A stretch of DNA of 64,000 bases from an uncultured Akkermansia sp. (GCA_949296365.1 CASFPZ010000003.1:32733-96732), one strand, 5' to 3'; shown: positions 7,021-15,946, numbered from the stretch's first letter. Translations and numbers: made by a program. Notes: generated by a model not told the origin, from the sequence alone.

Positions 7021-9026
7021 AGCTTAGATGAAGTGCCTTTCTGTGCATCAAAAATTCGAGGGTCACTGAAGTATCTGTAGGAGGATGTTACTTCTTTGTA
7101 GTCACAGGTGTATTCGTTGTTGAAAATAATGGGGGAATCGAGCGGGAAATAGCCGCCGGGCTCCCATTGAGCAATACGCGTAGAAAAGAGGAGCGCTTTG
7201 CTGATGTCCATTGATTTGTTGATCCTGACGTGTTGGATTTGTGTCGGATCAAACACCAGGACAATATTGGCTAAAGAACTTGGCGGTTCGATGGATTTAG
7301 CTGGGTTTTCCCAGTTTTCTCCACTCTCGAGGTTGGGAAAACTATATCGACGTAGGTTGGCGTTGTAGGTGCTGAGATTGAAGTTGATATTGCCGATGAG
7401 TCCTTCATCTCCGTCCGTATGAACTGCTATCCCGGTGTCTGGCCCTGTAAAATGCAGCAAGACAATGATGTCGGGTACCTCGATATCTTGTTGTTCGAGA
7501 TTTTGTTGCTCTAGCTCGGAGAGATCGCCGCTGTATCCTCGGATTACAAGGAGTCCCATGTGCTGATTGAGTTTTTGATAGGAATAAGAACCTGATTGAC
7601 TATAGAGTGCTGACCACGATCCCATGGTTGTAAACCGCAGCGTTGTATTCTTGAAGATCTCTTCCGTTTTATGCAATGCGTTCCCCGTAGAAAAGAGTTC
7701 TTGGTAATTTGTCAGCTGTTGGCCTATGGAAAAATAATTCCCGTGTGGCTTATAGATGACTCGTACTGCTTGCTGGGATGAAAAACTGATTTGTGCTCCG
7801 GCTAGTGAAACGGGTACTTCAGCGGCTGAAGTGAAAGGTTGATCGCCAGAATTGGCTTGATCGTCTCTTGGTTGAACCTCGGGCGATTCGTGTCTATTTT
7901 GAACGTTAGAAAGGGCCCCGGTGGTTTCCTGCTCGGAAATTGGATCTGAAGAATCGGAAGAATTGAGATCGCTTTGTTGCGGTTGATCAATGCGAGAAGA
8001 GGTATTGGCGGCTGTGGCTGCCGGGTGCTTGCTCTGTGTAGGGCTTGGTCGCGATTGTTGGGTGGTTGCCTGACTTATTGTGGAAGTCGGGAAAAGAAAT
8101 ATGTAGTAACTGGCTATGGCTAACGTGGCTGTGATGAGGCAGGCTGCTGTGGCCCAGATGATATTGCTGTGCAGAGAATTCTCAGGACGAGACGGTGTTG
8201 ATTGGATTGGTGTATCCTGTAGGGCTTCTAACCATTCGTCTGCTGAGCGAAACCGATCGGCTATGCCGATTTGAGTCGCTTTTTGAAGCGCTTTAATAAA
8301 TGCCTCTGGATAATCGCATAACTTCTCTCCTAGGATGGCGATAAATGACTTGCCAAGAGCAAAGAGGTCGGACCATGGCCCAATATCGCCATATTTGAAA
8401 GCTTGCTCCGGCGGCGAAAAAAATGGAGTTCCTATGACGGTGACTGTATGTTCTGGAAGCCCATTGAGCGCTGCTCCAAAATCGATCAGAACGGGTTGCC
8501 CATTCTCTCGAACGATAATGTTGGTCGGCTTGATGTCTCGATGAAATACATGCTTAGAATGGAGATATGATAGTGTCTGGAGGAGGGCCACGAGGAGATT
8601 GTTGACGTCGCTCGGCTGATCGGCATGCTGGTGAACCCATTGCTCAAATGACATGCCATCGATGTACTCCATGACGATGTATCCTGTGTTGTGCTCTAAG
8701 AAAATATCGTGAATGTGTACAATGTCTGAGTGGTTGAGCTTGGCAATGGTGTGCGCCTCTTTGCAGAACGAATTGAGTGAATCGTCGAATGTGTCTTCAT
8801 AGAGCGGCGTGATGAGAATATTCGACGTATTGGAATCTCGGTAACATATATCTCTCGGAAAATGTTCCTTGAGAACAACCTCGCGCTCAAGTTTTGTATC
8901 CTTGGCTAGATAGGTAATGCCAAACCCGCCCATCCCCAAAAACGATTCAATGATAAATGATTGAATCATTGTCCCTGCTGGGAGAATTGGTGAATGACTC
9001 ATATCGATGTGCACATCAACTTGCAT
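6981..9026 (-). CDS. Transmembrane Ser/Thr protein kinase (PknB-like), frameshifted near its C-terminus
   Basis: An inner-membrane Hanks-type kinase with the catalytic domain in the cytoplasm and a large extracytoplasmic sensor. The kinase domain spans residues 17-270: glycine loop GMGGFG (31-36), Lys53 in VVLKEHF, HRDIKPTN with Asp164, and IDFGAA with Asp182. All catalytic residues are present, so it should be active. A single helix at about 288-312 is followed by a Ser/Thr/Gln-rich linker and an ectodomain of about 250 residues of unknown fold, not PASTA repeats. The frame stops at 6981, but coding sequence continues in another frame to 6784 (see that entry), so the ectodomain seems to be cut about 65 residues short. 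It is divergent from a cluster of secreted proteins; a functional link is inferred from position only. Confidence 0.9.
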   Translation of the reverse strand: MQVDVHIDMSHSPILPAGTMIQSFIIESFLGMGGFGITYLAKDTKLEREVVLKEHFPRDICYRDSNTSNILITPLYEDTFDDSLNSFCKEAHTIAKLNHSDIVHIHDIFLEHNTGYIVMEYIDGMSFEQWVHQHADQPSDVNNLLVALLQTLSYLHSKHVFHRDIKPTNIIVRENGQPVLIDFGAALNGLPEHTVTVIGTPFFSPPEQAFKYGDIGPWSDLFALGKSFIAILGEKLCDYPEAFIKALQKATQIGIADRFRSADEWLEALQDTPIQSTPSRPENSLHSNIIWATAACLITATLAIASYYIFLFPTSTISQATTQQSRPSPTQSKHPAATAANTSSRIDQPQQSDLNSSDSSDPISEQETTGALSNVQNRHESPEVQPRDDQANSGDQPFTSAAEVPVSLAGAQISFSSQQAVRVIYKPHGNYFSIGQQLTNYQELFSTGNALHKTEEIFKNTTLRFTTMGSWSALYSQSGSYSYQKLNQHMGLLVIRGYSGDLSELEQQNLEQQDIEVPDIIVLLHFTGPDTGIAVHTDGDEGLIGNINFNLSTYNANLRRYSFPNLESGENWENPAKSIEPPSSLANIVLVFDPTQIQHVRINKSMDISKALLFSTRIAQWEPGGYFPLDSPIIFNNEYTCDYKEVTSSYRYFSDPRIFDAQKGTSSKLAPNAPTFSLMTI

Positions 9027-9412
9027 GGAGGCTGAGTGAAATGGGGTAAGGGAAAATAAATGGAGATACTCTCGAAGTGTAGTTTAGACAAATCCTTAAA
9101 AAAGACAAGAAACAACTCGATGCATCTTGTTTAATGATTTTATGTATTCGCTTTATGTCCTGAATGATCTCAAAAAGCAGTGAGATCCACAAAAATTACT
9201 TTAGAAAATGTATCTACTGAGATATCTATTTTGTTTCTTTTTGTCTGTCATTGATTATTTTGTATCAAAAAAATCTCTCAGAGATAAAAATATCAAATTT
9301 TTTGTTGAAATCCTTAGAAAGATATGATAAAGAAACGATGTGTTTCGGAATTAGTATCTTTAGGAGATGAATATTCCGGTTGGTGTTAATTATTTCATAA
9401 CTTTAAACTAAG
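9027..9412. other. AT-rich divergent promoter region between kinase and lipoprotein cluster
   Basis: About 390 bases, much more AT-rich than the neighbouring genes, with no open frame of note. It must hold promoters for the kinase (leftward) and the lipoprotein gene (rightward). A weak candidate for the rightward gene is TTGTTG near 9302 followed about 17 bases later by a TATGATAA stretch. No ribosome-binding site is evident before either gene. Confidence 0.45.
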
Positions 9413-10192
9413 ATGACCCAAAAGACCATCTCAATGATATGTGCTTCGGCGCTTTTAGCGAGTTCGGCGATCATGAGTTCGTGTTCTACGCTAAATACAG
9501 TTACCCGGTTGGCTGACGGGGTGAAGGCGGTTGCCCAGTTGACGGATGATGCAAAGTCGGTTGCTCAGTTGGCGGACGATACGCAGTCGACGAAGGTGAA
9601 TATTGACTCATTACCTGGTGTGAAGGATTTGAAGTTGAAACAGGAAGAATTGGTAAAAAAACATTCGAGCGCGACAATCATGTTGTTACAGTCGCAGCAA
9701 TTGGCTCTAGAGGCATTGGACTTGCGCCAGGAAGCTGCTGAGGTTGAGGCTCAGATCAACAATCTGAAGTCGAACCCCAACGATGGATCTCTCTTGACGT
9801 CGACATTGGAATCCCTGTCGGGACGCCAGGAGATGATCAACGAAAAAGTCGCTGAACTTGAAAACCGCGAAAAATTAAAACTAGATACCTGGAAAAAGAG
9901 TTGCTCGAAGTTGAATGAGGCGCTCTGGGAAGAAGCCAAACTTGCCGCAACCAATACTGACTTGGGTGTCAAGTTGACAAAGGCTATGGGCGGGGCTAGT
10001 TCTCTCGAAAAAGTTCAACTGGGATTACAATTCCGTCCAATTGTTTATTTTGTGACCTCGTTGCCTAAGGACTACAAATTGATGCAACAGACTTCGGCCT
10101 TACAAGATGAGGTCAACAAGAAATTGGTGATCCAATTGCCGCCGATGAAGGCAATTCCGGCCTCGTTGCCAGAAATGAAATTCGACTTCTAG
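9413..10192 (+). CDS. Coiled-coil lipoprotein of unknown function
   Basis: Not recognised as a named family. The N-terminus is a lipoprotein signal (hydrophobic stretch then MSSC, lipobox Cys at residue 24), so the mature protein should be anchored in a membrane facing the periplasm. Residues 31-62 contain an approximate repeat of the form A-[DV]-x-[VA]-KAVAQL-x-DDA. A long helical, Glu/Lys/Gln-rich stretch (about 70-165) looks like a coiled coil, and the C-terminal 60 residues are Pro-rich with LPPM and SLPEM. It is the first gene of the rightward cluster 9413-14356. A structural or scaffolding role in the envelope is possible but not shown. Confidence 0.75.
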   Translation: MTQKTISMICASALLASSAIMSSCSTLNTVTRLADGVKAVAQLTDDAKSVAQLADDTQSTKVNIDSLPGVKDLKLKQEELVKKHSSATIMLLQSQQLALEALDLRQEAAEVEAQINNLKSNPNDGSLLTSTLESLSGRQEMINEKVAELENREKLKLDTWKKSCSKLNEALWEEAKLAATNTDLGVKLTKAMGGASSLEKVQLGLQFRPIVYFVTSLPKDYKLMQQTSALQDEVNKKLVIQLPPMKAIPASLPEMKFDF

Positions 10193-10276
10193 CAACTGGG
10201 ACGCTGGGTATTGCGTTTTACATGAATCGTGGGGATATTCTGAAGACAAGGATATCCCCCAAGTTAATCAACTTAA

Positions 10277-11533
10277 ATGAAACAAAACTTATTATTCCTG
10301 TTGGCGGTTGTTGTATGGAGTAGCCTGGGTATGTTGTGGGGGCAGGAACCCGATTCTGAGAAACTGCGACATGCCGAATTCGCAGGAATTTGGTTTTATT
10401 CTGCCATCCAGAAGGATACGACTCGGAAACAGTTCCCTGTTGGGTATGTCTATGGCCCTAGTGCCTCGCAGGAAGTAGGGAGGGACAATATCAGTGTGTT
10501 GCATCAATCGATGAGAGATGCTTTGTTGAAAGAACGACGTAGCGGAGGTAATCGAATTGTAGATTGTATGTCGGCTGATCCGGAGGCTGATTTTGCCAAT
10601 TCGGCAACAGATGATTCTATCGTGTTTGCCTGCGCTTTGAATTACGAACATGCGGAAACTCAATATGAATCTGGCGCTGGAAAGGCTTATTCTAAAGTAT
10701 TGACTGAGATTGGGTTTGATCTGGTTGTATGTAATTTTAAAGACAGGCGAATTTTGGCAACATTGCCGGGACGAATTGTGGCGATTGATGCGGTCCCGGG
10801 TAAAGCTGGTGCTGCAAAATGTCATTCGATGCTGAAGTACTTATATGAAAAAAAACTTGTGCCAGAATTTGTATCTTTAGCCAAAGCGCCTTATTCGTCT
10901 GCAATGGCTGCAAAAACATTAGGTATTAGCAAACTTCAAGTTTCCCCAAAAGCATTGAAAGAGATGCCGTCTCACTACAAAGCTGCTGGTGAACGCGGAT
11001 ATGCTGCCTACGTGTCTTCTCTTGTATCTTCTTCTTTTTATGCGGCTGTGAAAGTCCCTGTGTTACCGTATTCCGGTGGTGGCGATAAAATCTATTATGT
11101 AATGAGCGAGAGAATTAAAGATTCTGGGCGTGTGAGCGACGAGGCGATGAAAGACAACAGTTCCTTGTCGGCAGAAGATGGCGAAGTGGAATCTGGTGGC
11201 GTGAGTAAGGATTTCTTGTTGAAAAAACCTGATTATGAGCTGGAACTTGTCTTCCCCGGATTTATTGCTCAGACGATGCAGGCAAATCAGTTCCAAAAAC
11301 AAGTTGCTTTTGTGGCTTATTGCGGATTGCGCATTCGCAGCAAAGGTAATGAGGTGTTGGCTGAACGCTATAAAGATGCTGTGACGAGTATTTATCCAAC
11401 GAAAATCCAGTTGAGTTCTAACTGGATTAATTTTGAAGATGCAACAATTAAAATGTTGAGATCGGCTGCCAAAAGTTTGAAAAATCACAAAAAATCTCGC
11501 TCCATTATTCAACAAACTTCATTATCTAAATGA
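10277..11533 (+). CDS. Secreted protein of unknown function
   Basis: An export signal (residues 1-22, ending LWGQ) precedes about 395 residues with no recognised family. A segment near 145-180 (IGFDLVVCNFKDRRILATLPGR) has the pattern of a beta-strand pair found in bacterial envelope proteins of the CsgG/LpoB type, where a residue pattern of the kind hDh-x-[ND]-x-x-[TD]-x-x-Ih recurs; this is only a loose resemblance. The C-terminus is basic. The next gene starts within the last four bases (ATG at 11530 overlapping the TGA), so the two are translationally coupled. Probably periplasmic. Confidence 0.7.
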   Translation: MKQNLLFLLAVVVWSSLGMLWGQEPDSEKLRHAEFAGIWFYSAIQKDTTRKQFPVGYVYGPSASQEVGRDNISVLHQSMRDALLKERRSGGNRIVDCMSADPEADFANSATDDSIVFACALNYEHAETQYESGAGKAYSKVLTEIGFDLVVCNFKDRRILATLPGRIVAIDAVPGKAGAAKCHSMLKYLYEKKLVPEFVSLAKAPYSSAMAAKTLGISKLQVSPKALKEMPSHYKAAGERGYAAYVSSLVSSSFYAAVKVPVLPYSGGGDKIYYVMSERIKDSGRVSDEAMKDNSSLSAEDGEVESGGVSKDFLLKKPDYELELVFPGFIAQTMQANQFQKQVAFVAYCGLRIRSKGNEVLAERYKDAVTSIYPTKIQLSSNWINFEDATIKMLRSAAKSLKNHKKSRSIIQQTSLSK

Positions 11534-12660
11534 TTGCCCATTTTATGAAAACAATGATGAAATTAATCTGTCCGCTAGCTGCTGTCGCTCTTGTTTGGTC
11601 GGCTGTCGCTGGTGAATTAACCTTAACTGGTAAACATTCAGTGGTTTATGACGTTTCCTCCCAAGAAGGTAAAGCCTCGGCCACTAAGATGGCTCAACGT
11701 TACGCGGCTATCCACGCGATTGAGCAAATGATGTCTAGTCAACCTTCGGCAATCCGACAACTGTACCAAGACAGAAAACCTGGAATTATGGATGAAATCC
11801 TGGCCTTGTGTTCTCAGGTAAACAACGAACAGTCAATCGCTAAAAACAAAAATGAAGTAACTGTCGTTTTCTCTGCCGTGATCGATGAGGATGCCTTAAA
11901 AGATCTGTTGCAGCGAAAAGATGCTGTGCAACAGACTGTCGAACTGGATTCTACCGAAATTGCCGTCTTTTTCACGGCTCGCAATGCTGCATCGGTTCGT
12001 AAGCAAAATTCGTCCATGGTTAATGATTCTACCTCCGAAAAAAATAAAAAGGCCTCGAATTCTGGCAATATTGATGATGAAAACGTACAGTCAGAATCGA
12101 ACGTTGTAGAACGCGAAACGAAGACTACAGACGTGGCAACTATCGTAAATGCTGACCGAATCAATTATGAGTTAGATGCTCCGGCTCGCGAAGAATTCGG
12201 AACTGCCTTAATTTCGCGGTTCGCAGAAAAAGGTTTTGAGGAGATCATAGATGGCGCTATGTTGGATGCTAGCGCTTTATTGGATGAAGCGTATGGCTCG
12301 GGAGACGTTGTCCCGGCCAAAACTTGGCGCAGCATTGTCAGTAATCTTCGAGAAAATGAACCAACTGTACAGTATATGGTTGTCGGTACGTTGGATTTAG
12401 GTATACCGCGTGTCGATGAACAAACGAATATGTGGGTCGTCGAAGCGACAGTAAGCGGTAAAATTTACAAGATGTCGCGTAATATACCAAGAGTGGTGAC
12501 GGCTCTGTCTCCTCAGACGCAAAAGGCAAAGGCGGCTGATCAACTGCAGGCTAAAAAACGCGCTCTTTCTGGTCTGACTCCTCTAGCGGCCGATGAAATC
12601 CTTGCTAAGTTAAAGGCTAAAAAAATCATTAAGAGCAATGAACAGTCTCATGCACAATAA
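11530..12660 (+). CDS. Secreted protein, LPP20/FlgT-N-like, function unknown
   Basis: A signal peptide precedes a mature protein of about 345 residues. The start could be ATG 11530 (overlaps the upstream stop) or ATG 11545, which gives a more typical signal (MKTMMKLICPLAAVAL, cleavage after AVAG). Residues about 40-120 have the look of the LPP20/FlgT N-terminal fold: a helix in which A-x-x-[YA]-A-x-x-A is followed by a strand ending in V-x-[FV]-x-A-V-I-D. A charged, low-complexity linker follows, then a second domain with VQYMVVGTLDLG that resembles the strand pattern of CsgG/LpoB-type proteins. The next gene overlaps its end by 23 bases, so it belongs to one tightly packed transcription unit. 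Confidence 0.7.
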   Translation: MIAHFMKTMMKLICPLAAVALVWSAVAGELTLTGKHSVVYDVSSQEGKASATKMAQRYAAIHAIEQMMSSQPSAIRQLYQDRKPGIMDEILALCSQVNNEQSIAKNKNEVTVVFSAVIDEDALKDLLQRKDAVQQTVELDSTEIAVFFTARNAASVRKQNSSMVNDSTSEKNKKASNSGNIDDENVQSESNVVERETKTTDVATIVNADRINYELDAPAREEFGTALISRFAEKGFEEIIDGAMLDASALLDEAYGSGDVVPAKTWRSIVSNLRENEPTVQYMVVGTLDLGIPRVDEQTNMWVVEATVSGKIYKMSRNIPRVVTALSPQTQKAKAADQLQAKKRALSGLTPLAADEILAKLKAKKIIKSNEQSHAQ

Positions 12661-13924
12661 GATGAGTTGGCTCCTATTGGTTTGTTCTTCTCTTGCCTGG
12701 GCCTCATGCAACGAAGAATCATCGGCCAATAACGAGAAAAAAGACCCTCCGATGGAACAAGCGCAAAAAGAGGAAAAAATCATCGAAGTGAGGGCGTCGG
12801 CTTATGGTTCTACTCGTGATGATGCTGTGCTAAATGCGCTTTTCCAGGCTTGGGAACAATCGTATGGTGTGAGATTGACCAAAGACAATGTACGAGATGG
12901 CGGCAGGTCTTTGTTCAAATTGTCGATGAAGGATGCACAGGGTAATCAGCTGAACGTAGAACAGAAAAATGAAAAAGGCATGGTTCGTCGCGTGCAATCT
13001 CAAATGCCAGAAATTCTAAGTTACGAGGTGTTGAGTGAACGAGAAGAGAAGGACTTAGGATGGTATGTCGAGGTGAATGCCAAAATGCATGCGCCTCGTA
13101 AAGATGCGTTGGCTGATAAAATTACACTGGTGATCACTCAGCGCGAGAAATTGATGGAACGCCTTGTTCAATTGGGTTTCCCTGAGGAAGCTGCCTCGTC
13201 TGTAGCTGGAAAATTGCCAGAACCATTGCGCAAGGCTTTTGGTAATTCCAAAGAATTTGTTTTTCTGGAACGTGGAGCAACTGGCGCTAATGCTGGGCGA
13301 CAATTGTTAACAAGCAATGAAGTATCTGCTGCTGATCGTACTAAGTTGAACAAAGTCCGTGTCGCTGATTTTGTCTTGGAAATACAGGTGGAAAGTGGCA
13401 ATTTCAAAATCGTGAAACAATCCTTCCCTGATACGGGGCAGTCTGTCTACCGCGGAAAATGGACATTGGATTTGTCTATTAAGATGGTGGAATTGGCTTC
13501 TCAGGGTGTTTTAGCCTCAGAGTCTGTCTCTCTGCACGGAAAGGGGAATAGTTTTGAACACGAACGTTGTGTCGAAGCATGTTTGAAGGACATTCAGAAA
13601 CAGGTCGATGACAAGGTTTGGAAGACTAGTGCTTGGCTGACGTTCCGATTGGGTTACCCTCTGTTACAACAAGGTAGCTTGTTGTCGTCTTCCAATGGCG
13701 CTTTTGTATACCAATTCAACCTCAAAGGCCCTTATCTCCTCCTGCCGCAACAACCTGTCAGTTTGTATGTCTCGGAAGAAATGGGCAGGAAAGAACTCGC
13801 CAAGGCGGTGGTAATCTCATGCTTGCCGCATTCAAACCTGTTAATCATAAAAACTGAACGAGAAATTACCGAACTTAAGGCTGACAATTCTCCCGCATTA
13901 CTGATCTCTCCTTGTGAACAATAG
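12638..13924 (+). CDS. Lipoprotein with LPP20/FlgT-N-like domain
   Basis: The N-terminus ends in AWASC, a lipobox, so this should be a periplasm-facing lipoprotein. Residues 50-140 show the LPP20/FlgT-N pattern clearly: a strand IIEVRASAYGSTRDDA, then the helix AVLNALFQAWEQSYGVRL, then SYEVLSEREEKDLGWYVEV. In known proteins this domain occurs in outer-membrane or flagellar assembly lipoproteins, but the present function is unknown. The C-terminal half is beta-rich. The start ATG 12638 lies inside the preceding gene; ATG 12662, just after the preceding stop, is an alternative that still gives a signal sequence. It is the fourth gene of the cluster. Confidence 0.75.
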   Translation: MNSLMHNKMSWLLLVCSSLAWASCNEESSANNEKKDPPMEQAQKEEKIIEVRASAYGSTRDDAVLNALFQAWEQSYGVRLTKDNVRDGGRSLFKLSMKDAQGNQLNVEQKNEKGMVRRVQSQMPEILSYEVLSEREEKDLGWYVEVNAKMHAPRKDALADKITLVITQREKLMERLVQLGFPEEAASSVAGKLPEPLRKAFGNSKEFVFLERGATGANAGRQLLTSNEVSAADRTKLNKVRVADFVLEIQVESGNFKIVKQSFPDTGQSVYRGKWTLDLSIKMVELASQGVLASESVSLHGKGNSFEHERCVEACLKDIQKQVDDKVWKTSAWLTFRLGYPLLQQGSLLSSSNGAFVYQFNLKGPYLLLPQQPVSLYVSEEMGRKELAKAVVISCLPHSNLLIIKTEREITELKADNSPALLISPCEQ

Positions 13925-13957
13925 AAAAATTGCCCTACGCTTCCTTACGATCAACCT

Positions 13958-14356
13958 ATGAATAATAATCATCAATGCCGCAAAAATCGGCAACCTGTGT
14001 ATTACGGCGTTTCTTGTCTTTTGGGCTCGGCTAGTCTCTTGGGGCTTGCCTCGTGTTCTTCAGATCCCCCTCAAATCTCACAACCTGGGGGAACTCAGAC
14101 GAGCCCTTCGGCTTTGGAGGATATGCCGACTGTTCGTGTTGTCCCCCAAGTGCCTGCCCCTAAACCTAAAGCTATTCCTAAACCTATTCCTGTAACTCCT
14201 CAACCTCCCAAAAAAGAAACTCAAACACCAAAAGTGCCAAAATCAAAAAAATCTCAAGATCTACCCCCCAAAAAAACAAAATCCAATCCCCAACCTCCTG
14301 ATGACAAAACGGAGTTGACGCCTCTTCCCTATGTGCCAAAAATAGGAGAACTCTAA
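13958..14356 (+). CDS. Small proline-rich lipoprotein
   Basis: A 132-residue protein with a lipoprotein signal (LLGLASC, lipobox Cys at about residue 33) and a mature part of about 100 residues dominated by Pro, Lys, Thr and Ser (PKPKAIPKPIP and similar). Such segments behave as extended spacers, for example across the periplasm or peptidoglycan. It lies 33 bases after the previous lipoprotein and is likely the last gene of that transcription unit. No catalytic or binding motif is visible. Confidence 0.65.
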   Translation: MNNNHQCRKNRQPVYYGVSCLLGSASLLGLASCSSDPPQISQPGGTQTSPSALEDMPTVRVVPQVPAPKPKAIPKPIPVTPQPPKKETQTPKVPKSKKSQDLPPKKTKSNPQPPDDKTELTPLPYVPKIGEL

Positions 14357-14375
14357 AAAATGAAAATACAAAAAA

Positions 14376-14609
14376 TCAAGATTCTATTTCCTTCGATAAA
14401 TCCAAAATATTAATGTTGAGTAATTTGCTGATCATTAAAACCTCGATGAAAGTTAAATACCTTTCCCCCGTCTCATATTTAGAGACAAATGACTGTGGTA
14501 GCCCACACAAGTTGGCAAGTTCTACTTGGGTTAACCCCATTTTTTTACGTTGCATCTTCAGGAATGAACGTAACTTTTTTTCTTGGGGACTATCCCTCTT
14601 CCTAATCAT
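14376..14609 (-). CDS. XRE-family helix-turn-helix regulator
   Basis: A 77-residue protein consisting almost entirely of one HTH_3/Cro-type DNA-binding domain: LRSFLKMQRKKMGLTQVELA, then LPQSFVSKYETGERYLTF, then a helix with MISKLLNINI. It should bind DNA as a dimer. It is convergent with the lipoprotein cluster and divergent from the GYF-domain gene; the short region between it and that gene carries an inverted repeat (14630-14650) that could be its operator. What it regulates is not known. Confidence 0.88.
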   Translation of the reverse strand: MIRKRDSPQEKKLRSFLKMQRKKMGLTQVELANLCGLPQSFVSKYETGERYLTFIEVLMISKLLNINILDLSKEIES

Positions 14610-14629
14610 TTTCTAAACATAACCTATTT

Positions 14630-14650
14630 CCTAAAATAACCCAAATTAGG
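14630..14650. promoter_or_regulatory. Candidate operator between XRE regulator and GYF gene
   Basis: CCTAA (14630-14634) and TTAGG (14646-14650) form a symmetric pair, centre to centre 16 bases, with A/T-rich sequence between. A TTGACA at 14662-14667 lies 12 bases downstream and a TATAAT at 14689-14694 ends two bases before the ATG at 14697. The TTGACA-TATAAT spacing (21) is too wide for one promoter, and the TATAAT position would put the transcript start inside the gene; a TACATT at 14684-14689 gives a 16-base spacing and an essentially leaderless message. Confidence 0.4.
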
Positions 14651-14696
14651 ATATTGAGGCATTGACAATACGTTCCTATTTTGTACATTATAATCA

Positions 14697-15821
14697 ATGC
14701 CTAAATTGTATTATTATTTAGGGGAAAATAAGACTCCCCTCGGACCTGTCAGTATCGATGATTTGTGGCGTATGTTCTTGTCGGAGAGCATTACTAGAGA
14801 GACATTGATCGCTCCGCAAGGCGAAAAAAACTGGTGCCCGGTGAGTCAATTGTGGGAACGGAATTTGGAAATAATCGAAGAAAAAATATCGGAAGAGTTA
14901 CCAGAAGTTCCTGATCCCCCTGCAATAAATACAGAGAAAAGGGGGGGAGTGTCTCGTCCTGAACCTAGAGAACAACAATCTCGCCATACATCTTCTGCTA
15001 GGGAAAATGGCAATCGCAAAAATATGTTGAGCTTGGTCGGGGTAGGGATGAAAAAACTAACGGAATATTTACACCGATTTAATGGTGGTATTGATCATTT
15101 ATTTACTCGACAGGCAAATTGGGCTCTTCAAAAGGTCTCCGACAAAGTGATGATGAAAGAGGTTTTGTCAATGGTCAATGCTCTTACGTCGGTCTTATCA
15201 TGTCTTTTGTTATTGATTTATGGGGGCTGGATCGTTCTGAAATTTTTTGATAAACCTGTATTGATTATTCCTCTTATTCTAGGAATAGTTGTGGTTCAAT
15301 ACATGATCTACCTAGTGAACCAAGTAAATGCTGCACTAGCGATACAAGATGATATTGGTTTGAGTTCGATGTTATGGCCGCGTCTTTTGGGCGTGATTAG
15401 TTATGTTTTGGCTAGCTTGTGTGTAGTGGGTACTGTGTTAGTGCTTGTAGAAGGAGGCAGGGGCTGGGTGCCTTCTGTGTTGATTACTCTTATAGGAGCG
15501 GTATTTTCATTTTTTATGTTTGCCCTGTATTGGAGGAGCAACCATTATCTGCTTAAAATCAACAGTGAAAACGCTTCTGGGGGCACGGAATTGGCGTCAA
15601 TTGTTCGGTATGTTGTGAGATTTAATTTTCTCATTCTCCAGGTGGGTAGCCCTCTTTTGATTCTTGCCGGGTTGATCATTGCGATTGTCAATCCTCGTTT
15701 TTCACACATGCTGATGATGGGTTCTCTTATTTTATTGCCACTTGTCAATTACCTTGCCTATGTCATTTTGAATCTAATCCCGGATTTTCTGGACTGCATT
15801 CTGCGCAAAGGTTTTCATTGA
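14697..15821 (+). CDS. GYF_2-domain multi-pass membrane protein
   Basis: Residues 4-52 match the GYF_2 (DUF4339) domain: YYYLGENKTPLGPVSIDDLW, then TLIAPQGEKNWCPVSQL, a small module believed to bind peptides or pack against other proteins and usually linked to membrane proteins. A charged linker (about 60-110) is followed by a hydrophobic half with four to five helices (about 163-188, 197-215, 232-250, 256-280, 310-365). The C-terminal half resembles uncharacterised integral membrane domains; function is unknown. No Shine-Dalgarno sequence precedes the ATG. It ends near a hairpin shared with the convergent GH110 gene. Confidence 0.8.
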   Translation: MPKLYYYLGENKTPLGPVSIDDLWRMFLSESITRETLIAPQGEKNWCPVSQLWERNLEIIEEKISEELPEVPDPPAINTEKRGGVSRPEPREQQSRHTSSARENGNRKNMLSLVGVGMKKLTEYLHRFNGGIDHLFTRQANWALQKVSDKVMMKEVLSMVNALTSVLSCLLLLIYGGWIVLKFFDKPVLIIPLILGIVVVQYMIYLVNQVNAALAIQDDIGLSSMLWPRLLGVISYVLASLCVVGTVLVLVEGGRGWVPSVLITLIGAVFSFFMFALYWRSNHYLLKINSENASGGTELASIVRYVVRFNFLILQVGSPLLILAGLIIAIVNPRFSHMLMMGSLILLPLVNYLAYVILNLIPDFLDCILRKGFH

Positions 15822-15874
15822 CTGTTTATTCCCTGTCTCTGTTTTCTATTCGCTTAAATTTGATGGCCTTCCTC

Positions 15875-15912
15875 AAAAACAAAAGACTTGACGGGTAAAG
15901 CCAAGTCTTTTG
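15875..15912 (-). terminator. Terminator of the GH110 operon, possibly bidirectional
   Basis: CAAAAGACTTG (15880-15890) and CAAGTCTTTTG (15902-15912) form a perfect 11-bp stem with an 11-base loop. On the minus strand it continues into TTTTT (complement of 15875-15879). The arm itself ends in TTTT on the plus strand, so it may also serve the convergent GYF-domain gene. Confidence 0.8.
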
Positions 15913-15946
15913 AGTAATTAAAGAAGGAGAAGAAGGTAATTAAGTA

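Noticed and set aside
9413..14356. Curli or flagellar assembly operon
   Set aside because: LPP20/FlgT-N-like folds are suggestive, but no curli subunit, CsgG with its motifs or flagellar genes are present.
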